From: Nitrospira sp.
Lineage (GTDB): Bacteria; Nitrospirota; Nitrospiria; Nitrospirales; Nitrospiraceae
DNA length: 33,383 nt
Direction: 5' to 3'
Assembly: GCA_015903995.1 (NCBI GenBank)
Contig: JABMDK010000014.1
Coordinates: forward strand, 47,610 to 80,992
In this document: positions 1-7,911 of the stretch, in pieces
How the letters are laid out: the number at the start of each line of letters is the position of its first letter
Position numbering within the stretch: the first letter of the stretch is position 1
The notes under the pieces: model-generated
Databases searched by the model: none
Told to the model about the DNA's origin: nothing
What the model saw: only the letters and a program-made list of their open reading frames with translations
Made by a program: the position numbers and the translations under genes

Positions 1-4
1 GTGG

Positions 5-90
5 GTGTCCTCCGAAGCCTTGGCGAAGGAGGACACGCTTCGGCGGGTTCCGCCGAAGACACAAAAGGGACCACGGCTGTCAAGCCGTGG
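5..90. repeat. Three consecutive palindromes, REP-like intergenic repeat
   Basis: Three hairpins follow one another. Arms 5-13/28-36 (GTGTCCTCC/GGAGGACAC), 38-46/50-58 (CTTCGGCGG/CCGCCGAAG) and 71-78/83-90 (CCACGGCT/AGCCGTGG) are all perfect. The first resembles dispersed intergenic palindromes common in many bacterial genomes. Both forward frames 1 and 2 stay open for about 110-135 bases, but the translation is low-complexity and looks like a by-product of the repeats rather than the end of a gene. Confidence 0.5.
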
Positions 91-472
91 GGCTCCACCG
101 AGGGCCGATGTCTGCCGCCTATGACCAAGATGTGAACTTGTTCATCGAAAAAAAATCGCCTATTTGTAGACTGTGCAAATCTTCTCGATCCGGAAACCTG
201 TTCGTTCAATTCTTGGCACGTATCCATGCCGTCACTGCTCCAACGTCTCACCAGGGAAGTCCATTCTGAATCAGGTGGTTTACTCCCGCCGATCACACTC
301 CCCTTCACACCACTCAGTGCTCAGCCAAAATTGGAAAGCAATAGGTTTTCTTTTTTCTGTCATCGAACGGCCTCCGCCTCTTTTTGCGCGATTTCTTCGT
401 CGCGCAAAAAGAGGGTGCTATAGTGTGGACCGATTACGGATCATCATCTCGATTTCGACAAGCACCGATCTT
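91..472. other. Intergenic leader with a 15-bp hairpin upstream of the sigma gene
   Basis: No convincing gene is seen here. The upstream in-frame extension of the sigma factor ORF through this stretch has no family similarity that I can recognise. A perfect 15-bp inverted repeat lies at 377-391/400-414 (CCTCTTTTTGCGCGA and its complement) with an 8-base loop. It has no following T-run on the plus strand, so it is not a classical terminator for upstream genes. A TATAGT hexamer at 419-424 could be a -10 element, but no good -35 is visible 17 bases upstream. The hairpin ends about 60 bases before the chosen start codon and may be a leader structure or an operator. Confidence 0.4.
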
Positions 473-1078
473 ATGGATACCTCTTCTCAACTCACCGCCT
501 CGGCGATCGATCCCAAACTCGTGGCCCGAGTCGCCAAAGGCGAGCTCCAGGCCCTGAGCCAACTCTACGATCAATCCAGTACCGTGTTGTTCACGCTGGC
601 ATTGCGCATCCTCGGAAGCCACGAGGACGCAGCGGATCTACTCCTGGAGATCTATCTCGACGTCTGGAGAAAGGCCGTTCGCTACGATGTCGGTCGAGGC
701 ACCCCCATGGCCTGGCTCATGACACTGACACGCAACCGGGCCATCGACCGATTGCGGACACGCGGCCCTCGTACGCTCAGCCAGGAAGGCGAGTCCGACA
801 ATGCCGCCCAGGCCGGTCACGTCGGCGGACGAAATTCAGGCTCCTCTGATTCACAGCCCGACCACGCGTTACGACACCTGATCAGGGAAGCCTGGGCGAA
901 CTTGCCGCAGCTGCAACAGCACGCGATTGAACTGGCCTACTATGAGGGCCTATCCGATACGGAGATCGCGGCGCAGCTCAATCAGTCTGTGGCGGCGGTG
1001 AGGACCTGCATCGCGCTCGGCATGTCGCACCTGCACGAGTCGTTGCAATCAGACTGGGCACAGGATGAAGCGGTATGA
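473..1078 (+). CDS. ECF-type RNA polymerase sigma factor (SigK-like)
   Basis: A 201-residue extracytoplasmic-function sigma factor that would redirect RNA polymerase to a stress or envelope regulon. The sigma-2 region lies at about residues 20-95 (ALSQLYDQSS, then GSHEDAADLLLEIYLDVWRK, followed by GTPMAWLMTLTRNRAIDRLR). The sigma-4 helix-turn-helix lies at about 135-190 (LPQLQQHAIELAYYEGLSDTEIA). A Gly/Ser-rich linker joins the two. The ATG at 473 gives the usual ECF length; the frame is open much further upstream, but that part is not sigma-like. The stop codon overlaps the next gene by ATGA, so sigma and anti-sigma are made together. The partner's type (RskA-like) fits the SigK-type ECF groups. 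The regulon cannot be read from this window. Confidence 0.9.
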   Translation: MDTSSQLTASAIDPKLVARVAKGELQALSQLYDQSSTVLFTLALRILGSHEDAADLLLEIYLDVWRKAVRYDVGRGTPMAWLMTLTRNRAIDRLRTRGPRTLSQEGESDNAAQAGHVGGRNSGSSDSQPDHALRHLIREAWANLPQLQQHAIELAYYEGLSDTEIAAQLNQSVAAVRTCIALGMSHLHESLQSDWAQDEAV

Positions 1079-1728
1079 CACATGACGAGTTGGAAGCCGC
1101 TGTCCCGTTATACGCCGTCGGAGCGCTCGAGCGAGTTGAGCGACAAACCCTGGAGGCCCATCTGCTTTCAGGCTGCATTCCCTGTCGCACAACGCTGAAA
1201 GGATATCAGTCGGTCGCGGTGACCTTACCATTCGGGCTCAACGTCACGCCTCCTCCTCGGTCCTTAAAAAGCAAGATTCTGTCGTCCCGTGTGTCGCCCT
1301 CTTCCGCTGAGTCAGAACCCCACCCGCTCTCCAAACCGAGTCTTGAGCCCGGTGCATGGATGAATCATCTCTTTCCACCGTCATCCCAACCGGCCACATC
1401 GTTTGGATGGGCGTTGGGTATAGTCATGCTCGTGGTCTTGGCCATCCTCCTGGTTTTCGGGTGGAACTCCTCCACCCACATGACGGAAGACAGGGAACAG
1501 TTGGTTCAGCTGCAGGCTCAAGCGGAAGAAACGAGAACTCAGCTGGCAACCCTCCAGCAGCAGCTCGGTGAACGAGCTGAACTACTCGCCCAAACCCAGG
1601 AAGAACTGCAGCGCCGCATGGCCGAACTGGCAGAGGTCAAAGATCAGTTGATTCAGCGAGAAACCGAGTTGGAAGAGCTGAAGACTCTACTGGTTCAAGG
1701 AAATGGACGATCAGTGCACATTCCCTAG
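1075..1728 (+). CDS. Membrane anti-sigma factor, RskA/zinc-finger type, with coiled-coil tail
   Basis: This is the cognate anti-sigma factor of the preceding ECF gene, starting in a 4-base ATGA overlap with it. Residues 1-45 form the anti-sigma domain, with the zinc-binding pattern His29-x4-Cys34-x2-Cys37. A proline-rich cytoplasmic linker follows. A single membrane helix is at about residues 108-130 (WALGIVMLVVLAILLVFGW). The periplasmic part is not a folded RskA-type sensor domain. It is a heptad-rich, Gln/Glu/Leu-rich coiled coil of about 70 residues (QLQAQAEETRTQLATLQQQL and onward) that runs nearly to the C-terminus of the 217-residue protein. Signal release is probably by regulated proteolysis or by partner binding to the coiled coil; that is inference. 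Confidence 0.82.
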   Translation: MTHDELEAAVPLYAVGALERVERQTLEAHLLSGCIPCRTTLKGYQSVAVTLPFGLNVTPPPRSLKSKILSSRVSPSSAESEPHPLSKPSLEPGAWMNHLFPPSSQPATSFGWALGIVMLVVLAILLVFGWNSSTHMTEDREQLVQLQAQAEETRTQLATLQQQLGERAELLAQTQEELQRRMAELAEVKDQLIQRETELEELKTLLVQGNGRSVHIP

Positions 1729-1821
1729 CCCAACCATCGACCCATTTTCCTCTTCCCCCCCTCTCTGGAAGCCAGTTCGCCTCACCCTGTGTCCCCTCTT
1801 CTGTCCCTCTCTCCAGTTCCT

Positions 1822-2370
1822 ATGCTAGCATGCACTGTGACCAATCAAGACTCCACGCCACCTCCCTCGATAGAACCGGAACCGCGGGACTCCCACTATA
1901 TGGAGCTGGCGCTTCAGCAGGCACAACTTGCCCCGCTGATCGGGGAAGTACCGGTCGGAGCCGTGCTCGTGCACAATCACGATGTGATCGCAGCCGGCCA
2001 CAACTACCGGGAAGTTTCGCAAGACCCCACGGCGCATGCGGAAATGATCGTGATCCGGAAGGCTGCGAAACGATTACGGACCTGGCGCCTTACGGATACG
2101 ATTCTGTACGTCACGCTGGAACCCTGCCCGATGTGTGCCGGAGCGATCATGCAAGCTCGTATCGCACGGCTTGTCTTCGGGGCCTGGGATCCCAAAGCCG
2201 GCGCCTGCGGATCGATCGTCGATATCCCATCGGAACGCCGATTCAACCATCGCGTACAGGTGACAGGAGGCCTGCTCGAACAAGAGAGTCGCGAACTGCT
2301 CCAAACGTTCTTTCGAACCAAGCGAGGGACTTTTTCGGAGAGCGACAGCCCCCCGAAGCCCGCCTCCTAG
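1822..2370 (+). CDS. tadA: tRNA-specific adenosine deaminase TadA
   Basis: Converts adenosine-34 to inosine in the tRNA anticodon wobble position. The deaminase signature is complete: TAHAEM supplies the zinc His and catalytic Glu, and PCPMCAGA supplies the two zinc Cys. The family motifs GEVPVGAVLV, LYVTLEP, VFGAWDPKAGACGS and NHRVQVTGG are all present in the right order. The start is uncertain. Homologues begin a few residues before HYMELAL, so the internal ATG at 1900 is probably too late. ATG 1822, GTG 1789 and GTG 1837 are all possible and none has a clear ribosome binding site. The C-terminus overlaps no neighbour, and the permease begins 24 bases later. Confidence 0.93.
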   Translation: MLACTVTNQDSTPPPSIEPEPRDSHYMELALQQAQLAPLIGEVPVGAVLVHNHDVIAAGHNYREVSQDPTAHAEMIVIRKAAKRLRTWRLTDTILYVTLEPCPMCAGAIMQARIARLVFGAWDPKAGACGSIVDIPSERRFNHRVQVTGGLLEQESRELLQTFFRTKRGTFSESDSPPKPAS

Positions 2371-2393
2371 CACCGAAACACAACCAGACCACT

Positions 2394-3830
2394 GTGGCAA
2401 CAGAAGAACATCCCGACAAGAGCCTCCCACGTTACCCAATCACCGACAGACCTCTGCCCCGTCATCTGAGTTTTTGGAACAGCCTGACCCTCGGCTTCGC
2501 CATGGTATCCCCGGTCGTGGGTCTCTATGCCATCATGGGAGTACAGACGTCCGTGACAGGAGGCGGCTGGTTTATCGCACTGGCCATCTGCCTCGCCATG
2601 CAGCTCTTGGTGGCGACGGTGTATGCGGAACTGGCGTCGCAGTTTCCCATTGCGGGAGGGGCCTATAAATGGGCGCACCAGCTGGGGGGATCCGTCACGG
2701 GACAGTTCGCCGGCGTCGTCTATGTGAGCTCGACCATTGCGATGCTCACCACCACCGCCTATACCGGTGGAATCTGGCTCGCCCTGTTCGTCGGATCCTC
2801 AAGCAGCAGCGGCCTCGCGCTCGTACTCTGGGGCGTGGTCTTTCTGGTGCTCTGCCTGCTGATCAACCTGGCCCACGTCAAGGCCTTCAAGATGGCACTG
2901 TCGATGGGCGTGTACGCGGAAATGGTCGGCTCGGTCGGCATCGCGCTGCTCTTGTTTCTTTTCTTTCGACACCATGACGTCTCGGAATTGTTCCAACACC
3001 TCGGAACAGGAACGGCCCCCGGCCCGACCGCCGCATTTCTTGCCGCCCTCGCCATTGCCGGATGGGCCTTCATCGGCTTCGATGCCTGTTCCACCATTGC
3101 GGAAGAAACCCTGGATCCCAAGCGCGTGGTACCGAGGGCGATCTTCTTTTCCCTCTGCATGGTGGGCAGCGTCGTCATGTTCAACTCCGCCGCGCTGTCT
3201 CTGAGTTTCGACCGCACCACCCTGGCCGATACGAGTGCCGCATCCGATCCGATTACACCCGTGATTGTCGGCAGTTTCGGAGCGTGGGCCGAGAAGCCGT
3301 TCTTGGCGATCGTCATGGTGTCGTTTCTGGCCTGCGGCGCCTCCGTCGTGAACTACGTCTCGCGTATCATCTATGCGATGGCTCGTGAAGGCAATATGCC
3401 GGCTCTCCTCAAGCATGTTGCCATAGACGGTACGCCTCGCCCGGCGATTCTCTTTACCGTGTTCTCGGCTGGAGCGGGCCTCTTGTTAGGGTTGAATGAT
3501 CAGGCCGTGGCCACGATCATCGCCTTCGGCACCGGCGGGTTGTACGCGATGTTTACGATCACGACAGGCGTTGGACTCTATACACGTCTCACGGGACAGT
3601 GGAATCCGGCACTGGGCCAGTTCAGTCTTGGACGATGGGGTCTCCCGATCAATGTGATTGCGTTCCACTGGTCGGTGTTCGAATTCATCAATATCGCCTG
3701 GCCGCGCCCCTATGCAGTGTCTCCGGACGCGCCTTGGTGGCAACTCTGGGCTGTCCCGCTGGTGCTTGGCAGCGTTCTTGGGCTTACGTCGCTGCATATG
3801 CTCATCGATAAAGTACGTAGGAGTGCATAG
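2394..3830 (+). CDS. APC-superfamily amino acid permease
   Basis: An inner-membrane amino acid/polyamine transporter of about 478 residues. Roughly 12 hydrophobic segments can be picked out, beginning with the family hallmark of helix 1 (SLTLGFAMVSPVVGLYAIMG) and helix 2 with GGGWFIA, then VYAELASQFPIAGGAYKWA in the helix 2-3 region. The frame is open back into tadA, but that upstream part is an out-of-frame shadow. GTG at 2394 gives a short hydrophilic N-terminus typical of the family, and no good ATG lies between it and helix 1. Substrate is not evident. A cytosine/GABA-type or general amino acid substrate would fit the AA_permease_2 branch. It is probably co-transcribed with tadA, though the functions are unrelated. 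Confidence 0.85.
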   Translation: MATEEHPDKSLPRYPITDRPLPRHLSFWNSLTLGFAMVSPVVGLYAIMGVQTSVTGGGWFIALAICLAMQLLVATVYAELASQFPIAGGAYKWAHQLGGSVTGQFAGVVYVSSTIAMLTTTAYTGGIWLALFVGSSSSSGLALVLWGVVFLVLCLLINLAHVKAFKMALSMGVYAEMVGSVGIALLLFLFFRHHDVSELFQHLGTGTAPGPTAAFLAALAIAGWAFIGFDACSTIAEETLDPKRVVPRAIFFSLCMVGSVVMFNSAALSLSFDRTTLADTSAASDPITPVIVGSFGAWAEKPFLAIVMVSFLACGASVVNYVSRIIYAMAREGNMPALLKHVAIDGTPRPAILFTVFSAGAGLLLGLNDQAVATIIAFGTGGLYAMFTITTGVGLYTRLTGQWNPALGQFSLGRWGLPINVIAFHWSVFEFINIAWPRPYAVSPDAPWWQLWAVPLVLGSVLGLTSLHMLIDKVRRSA

Positions 3831-4206
3831 CAGACAGGCTTCTCATGCTGATTGTCCTCGCTGCCTGACATACAGGAAGCAAGACCACATCAAACACGCC
3901 GACAACCTGCGGGACTAACAGGTTCCTCCTCCCTATCATCGCGCTGCTCGACTCACACTCCGTCATCGCTTGTGATCTGCGTCCGCAAGTCACGACCATA
4001 TGGATGCCTTGTCTATTTCTCAAAAGTGAGCAATATTGACCAGACTATCAAATACAGTCCACGCATAATTTCTTTCAAATCGTCATTGGTTTCTCTGAAT
4101 GGGCCAGGAAACCAGCATAGCGACGGTACGATCAATCGTTATACCTAATTAAATGTCCCGCACAGCGATATGAACATTATGAACCATTCCATATTGGGAG
4201 GCAGGC
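3831..4206. other. Intergenic region before the radical SAM gene
   Basis: Contains no convincing gene; the short open frames have no recognisable similarity. It ends in GGGAGGC at about 4196, a good ribosome binding site for the ATG at 4207. The stretch 4140-4200 is AT-rich and probably carries the promoter, but no clear -35/-10 pair stands out. Confidence 0.4.
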
Positions 4207-5841
4207 ATGCTCGTCTATCTGATCCACGTCCGAGATCCACAGTTTTACGCTCTGCCGGCTAAAACACGGGCTGAGAACGGCAATGTTCGCGTGATGGGGT
4301 TCCCTCCCATCGGCATCATGTCACTGTCGTCCGTCATCAAGCAGGCGGGGCACGACTGTGTCATGTTCGATCAGGCCGACCCCGCCACCCCGAACCAGGT
4401 CATCGTCGACCGTATCAATCAAGAACAACCGGCCCTCGTCGGCCTGAGCTTTCTCAGTACCACCAGCTATCCCTACGCCAAGATGCTGGCACGGGAAATT
4501 CGTGCGACCAATCAGCATGTGAAACTCGCATTCGGCGGGGTCTTTGCCAGCCTGAATGCGTCGTTAGTGAAACTGCAATGTCCCGAAGTCGACTTTGTCT
4601 GTCGTGGCGACGGCGAGCAGTTACTCCTCGACCTCCTGGCAAATTTTGAGCACCCGCAAGATGTCGCCAGTCTGACGTGGATGAAGAACGGACAAGTTGT
4701 CCAAAACCCCAATCGCCCAATGGAGCGGCAGTTGGATCAGTGGCCGTTCCCGGATCGCGAGAGCCTCAAGCTCGACTATGTCGAGTCCATGCCGTTGGAC
4801 GTGCCGGTGGTGCTCTCGATGGACCGGTTCACCACGATGCAAACCTCTCGTGGGTGCCCCTGGCCCTGCATCTTCTGTGATATCCCGATCTTCAACGAGG
4901 GGAAGTGGCGAGCGCGCAGTCCGCAACATGTGGTCGCGGAGATGAAGCATCTCGAAGCACTCGGCTATAAATCCGTCGGGTTTGTCGACGATCACTTCCT
5001 GCTGCAGCCCAAGCGGATCGAGGCGATTTGCAACGGGATCATGGACGAAAAGCTCTCGATCCGGTGGGGCATCGAGGGGCGCGTGGACTCCGTCGCCCAA
5101 CATCTCTTCCCGGCCATGGCCAAGGCCAATTGCCGCGCCATGATGTTCGGCATCGAGAGCGGCAGCCAGAAGATTCTCGATCGCTTAAAGAAAGAACAGA
5201 CACTGGACCAGGTCACGACCGCCGTCAAGAATGCGAAAAAGGCCGGCGTGGAGATCGTCCACGGGTTCTTTACCGTGGGGAATCCGGACGAGACAATTGA
5301 GGATATGGAGGCGACCTTCGACTTCGCGTCGAAGCTTCCGCTCGATACGTTTGGTTTCAACCGGCTCTGTGTCTATCGGGGTACTCCCTTATGGCAGGAA
5401 TATGTGAAACGTGGGTTGGTGAACGAAACCACGGATTGGTATAAATATTTCAAATGTTCAGAAATCGATCCGACCTGTCTTTCAGGCGAGACGATCAACC
5501 GCGTGCGACAGGCCGGGATTAAGAAGCTCTTTGGGTATAAGCTCCTCCATTATCCCTTCCAAACCTTTCAGCTTCTCCGCCGATTTTTGCGACACATGGC
5601 GGTGCGAGACGTGGCCTATCTTCTTCTCAAGCCGTTCATGGGCCAGAAAAAAGGTGCGACCAAAGCCGAAGTGGTCTCGCGCTTGGTCGAGCACGCCGAC
5701 ATGAAAGATGCGGCGGCACAGCTCACCCAAGTGGCGGACGACATGCTCCACAATGTGTTCGAATCCTCGCGCCTCGAACGCTTACGGATTCAGCAAGCAG
5801 CAGAAGGGTCGCGTGAACTGCCGATGGTCCAAACCAGGTAG
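4207..5841 (+). CDS. B12-binding-type radical SAM protein
   Basis: A 544-residue radical S-adenosylmethionine enzyme. The N-terminal 150 residues look like a cobalamin-binding (Rossmann) domain: GFPPIGIMSLSSVIKQAGH, LVGLSFLSTTSYPYAKMLA, KLAFGGVFAS. The [4Fe-4S] motif CPWPCIFC is seen as Cys217, Cys221 and Cys224, followed by the family motifs VGFVDDHF, WGIEGRVDS and MMFGIESGSQKILDRLKK. The C-terminal 120 residues are basic and helical. The architecture is that of the BchE/HpnJ-like group, whose members do methylations, cyclisations or oxidations of hydrophobic substrates; the reaction is not identifiable here. It is monocistronic with a strong ribosome binding site. A degenerate duplicate of its 3' part lies at 10146-10440. 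Confidence 0.88.
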   Translation: MLVYLIHVRDPQFYALPAKTRAENGNVRVMGFPPIGIMSLSSVIKQAGHDCVMFDQADPATPNQVIVDRINQEQPALVGLSFLSTTSYPYAKMLAREIRATNQHVKLAFGGVFASLNASLVKLQCPEVDFVCRGDGEQLLLDLLANFEHPQDVASLTWMKNGQVVQNPNRPMERQLDQWPFPDRESLKLDYVESMPLDVPVVLSMDRFTTMQTSRGCPWPCIFCDIPIFNEGKWRARSPQHVVAEMKHLEALGYKSVGFVDDHFLLQPKRIEAICNGIMDEKLSIRWGIEGRVDSVAQHLFPAMAKANCRAMMFGIESGSQKILDRLKKEQTLDQVTTAVKNAKKAGVEIVHGFFTVGNPDETIEDMEATFDFASKLPLDTFGFNRLCVYRGTPLWQEYVKRGLVNETTDWYKYFKCSEIDPTCLSGETINRVRQAGIKKLFGYKLLHYPFQTFQLLRRFLRHMAVRDVAYLLLKPFMGQKKGATKAEVVSRLVEHADMKDAAAQLTQVADDMLHNVFESSRLERLRIQQAAEGSRELPMVQTR

Positions 5842-6069
5842 GACGTAGGCGGGCATTCTTCAGAAGCGCTTGGTTGCGACTCCAATAAGATCTCTACCTT
5901 GTGGATACTGCTGATCAGCGCCATCTCAAGGCCTTCGGCAACTCCCTGTCGCGCCATCCTGACAGAGCCTATAGCCCGGCTAAGTTATGACTGGTGCTGG
6001 TGACGTGCACCAAACTGGCAAACGATCCCCCCTCCCCACCAAATCCACTGCAATACCTGCCTCACCCTC
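5842..6069. other. Non-coding stretch between the radical SAM gene and the IS remnant
   Basis: No open frame of interest and no recognisable gene fragment. It marks the left edge of the accessory segment that runs to about 10563. Confidence 0.35.
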
Positions 6070-6692
6070 TGTAGATAGCAAGTTACGTTATCCGGTTGAT
6101 GGAGCACATGATCTGTCCGGGGTTTTCTCTTGATCATTTCAGCCCGAGGCCGAACGTTCTTCGCACACAGTTGGTCTAGGAGCCACGATTGCTTGGTCGC
6201 CGGATCGATGGGTCGGGCCGTTGCGGCCTGGCTGGGTGCCGTCAGGCTCGATCACCCGCCCATCCGGCTGATACCGCGCCAAGCATCGGGGCCCATGGAA
6301 TACAGCCAACGTGCCATCCGGATACGCAGGGACCCGCACCGTAGCCTTCACATCATGGAAGCGGTGCCGGTCGGATGGGATCTGCAGACTCAGCCCCTGA
6401 TACCGCACGGTGTTGTCCTTGGCCACGACGCGCTCCTCCTGGATACAGAGCATCTCGGCGAGGGGCGTCCCGATCCACGGCACGAAGGCCGTCCCCGTTT
6501 CGGCGGCCGGCACCGCAAACCGTCGGTTGTAAGTCGGGAGAAACGGCTCGGCGAGATCCCCGTTGGCTGCGACTATCCTGGTAATCCCGGCCAAAGGACT
6601 GTCGCCCGTGTCATGATGGCCCTCCTTGAGGGCCACCCTAAACCGGACACTTCATGTGCTACAAAAGGCAGACAGATGATGTGCTATCTACA
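6070..6692 (-). mobile_element. Internally deleted insertion sequence with terminal inverted repeats
   Basis: The left end TGTAGATAGCA (6070-6080) is repeated exactly and inverted at 6682-6692. About 20 bases inside each end there is a second related pair: AGCACATGATCTGTCCGG at 6103-6120, and the complement of AGCACATGAAGTGTCCGG at about 6643-6660. Between them lies a C-terminal transposase fragment on the minus strand. At 623 bp the element is far shorter than a functional IS of this kind, so the 5' part of the transposase gene has been lost while both ends survive. No target-site duplication is obvious. Confidence 0.65.
6139..6636 (-). pseudogene. Transposase fragment (integrase-core, ISNCY-like), C-terminal part only
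   Basis: The readable part matches the C-terminal region of integrase-core transposases usually annotated as ISNCY family. The segments are LAGITRIVAANGDLAEPFLP, TYNRRFAVPAAETG, LCIQEERVVAKDNTVRYQGL, KATVRVPAYPDGTLAVFHG and RCLARYQ. The DNA-binding N-terminus and most of the catalytic DDE core are missing. The first 15 or so residues of this frame do not look like the family, so the breakpoint is near 6600. It is not expected to be active. The opposite-strand open frame across the same DNA is a shadow. Confidence 0.7.
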
Positions 6693-6696
6693 GTGA

Positions 6697-6718
6697 TCTG
6701 TTGGACATGTCCAACAGA
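6697..6718. promoter_or_regulatory. 22-bp perfect palindrome, copy 1 of a candidate partition site
   Basis: The core TGTTGGACATGTCCAACA (6699-6716) is perfectly self-complementary, and the symmetry extends to 22 bp. The same 18-bp core occurs once more, at 7727-7744, and nowhere else that I could find in the window. The form (TGTT...AACA around a CATG centre) is reminiscent of, but not the same as, the chromosomal parS site TGTTTCACGTGAAACA. It is also unlike the RK2 KorB operator. It sits just outside the IS remnant. Confidence 0.5.
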
Positions 6719-7719
6719 CCTTCACTTCATAAGATATAAGATCATGGCCTAGCCAAGCGTGAATGGCATGGTGCGACCGTGACGGATCGGCAATTGCTGA
6801 AATGAATGGCTCTTGTCGATTCATGGTTCCCACTTCTCTGAAACAAGGTCTACTAGATGACATCCGACCCTTCAAAAACTCTGGAATCTTGTGAACGATC
6901 CATACATGAACATTGAGGCGAGATGCTGAGTGCTGGCGGTCAGCCATCACCATTGGTTCCGCAGTAGAGATAAGACGTGCCGTGACATGCTTTGACCGGT
7001 GGTTGACGTGCTGGCTTTCTACACACAAATGAAGAAGATGCAGCGCCGCTTTCCTCGTGCAGATCTAAGCCAGGCTTCTCCGAAATCGTGACGCCCATAA
7101 GTGCGCACACAGGCGGTAGACAAACTCATCACGATCTTCTACGAGTGATGCAAATAAGGCCCAGAGATCCAATCAGGCAAGACCAAGAGGACCAGTTCAC
7201 ATACAACGAGCCGCCGCCGCTCAAACCAACATTGCACGATCATGGCTTCGCGCGTTCCCATCATGGAGCTGCGAGAGGATGGTCCATTCTGAAGATTGAA
7301 TTGGCTGCGCTGAGCGACGACGTGGAAATACATCCAGACACAGATCAACCTGCGACACCGTGATCCGCTTCCCACTATTTACCATCCCAACATACACCCA
7401 GCGGAGCAGTGCTCAGATTGCCCCCCCCTACTCACGGACATAACAGGACCTGGCCATCATCGACATCAGCACGATGGCTTCCCATACCTTCATACTCCAT
7501 TGATATCTGAGTCCATGAAAGAGTCGTGGCAGCAGATCACACCGAGGGTTGGCCATACGTTCCAGACATGATGTCGTCTCAAGAGAGACCAACAACGAGT
7601 ACAGCACAGAGTCCCATTTTCTCAACGCACGACTGGAGACGGGTCGCGTTGCGGAGTGCACGCTCTACTTGATAGAGCGAAAGCCTCCGTGACACTCCTC
7701 AGCCATGGCCAAGCCGTGA

Positions 7720-7751
7720 TGGATATTGTTGGACATGTCCAACAATATCCA
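7720..7751. promoter_or_regulatory. 32-bp perfect palindrome, copy 2 of a candidate partition site
   Basis: A perfect 32-bp palindrome centred at 7735/7736. It contains the same 18-bp core as the 6697 palindrome, while the outer seven bases on each side differ from copy 1 but are still symmetric. It lies about 160 bases beyond the parB stop codon. Conservation of the core with independently symmetric flanks points to a dimeric-protein binding site rather than one copied hairpin. The neighbouring KorB-like ParB is the obvious candidate ligand. Confidence 0.5.
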
Positions 7752-7867
7752 AGCTGACCCATATGATTCGCGGTCGAGTTTAGCTGGAATGGCAGGAATC
7801 GATTGAGGCCAATTCGCGAAGCTAAGAACTGGTGAGATTACTACGCTGTAGAGGGAGGTTCCGGTCG

Positions 7868-7898
7868 CCCCCTCCCCACCTGAGAGATGGAGAGGGGG
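7868..7898 (-). terminator. Hairpin immediately after parB, possible terminator
   Basis: Arms CCCCCTC (7868-7874) and GAGGGGG (7892-7898) continue inward through one mismatch to CCA/TGG, leaving a 9-base loop. The structure starts 14 bases past the parB stop codon. There is no U-run after the stem in the parB direction, so it may stop transcription weakly or protect the 3' end of the message. Confidence 0.4.
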
Positions 7899-7911
7899 AA
7901 AATGGCTGGAA

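Larger units (their letters stand above)
6693..7911. other. 1.2-kb non-coding region downstream of parB with two matching palindromes
   Basis: No open frame here shows family similarity, codon regularity or a ribosome binding site that would support a gene. The region carries two perfect palindromes sharing an 18-bp core (6697-6718 and 7720-7751) and a strong hairpin just after parB. Its position next to a partition operon makes a centromere-like role possible. Decayed plasmid DNA is the alternative. Confidence 0.45.

Noticed and set aside
1..135. Open frame at the window start as the end of a protein
   Set aside because: The sequence is three stacked palindromes and its translation is low-complexity in two frames.
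173..472. In-frame 100-residue N-terminal extension of the ECF sigma factor
   Set aside because: It crosses the leader hairpin and has no sigma-family similarity; ATG 473 gives the normal ECF length.
1830..2393. Long N-terminal extension of the permease over tadA
   Set aside because: It is tadA read in another frame, Arg/Ser/Pro-rich and without membrane character.
6130..6696. Plus-strand 188-residue open frame
   Set aside because: It is the shadow of the transposase remnant, whose minus-strand translation matches a real family.
7088..7375. Overlapping short open frames on both strands
   Set aside because: No family similarity, no ribosome binding sites, biased composition; treated as non-coding.
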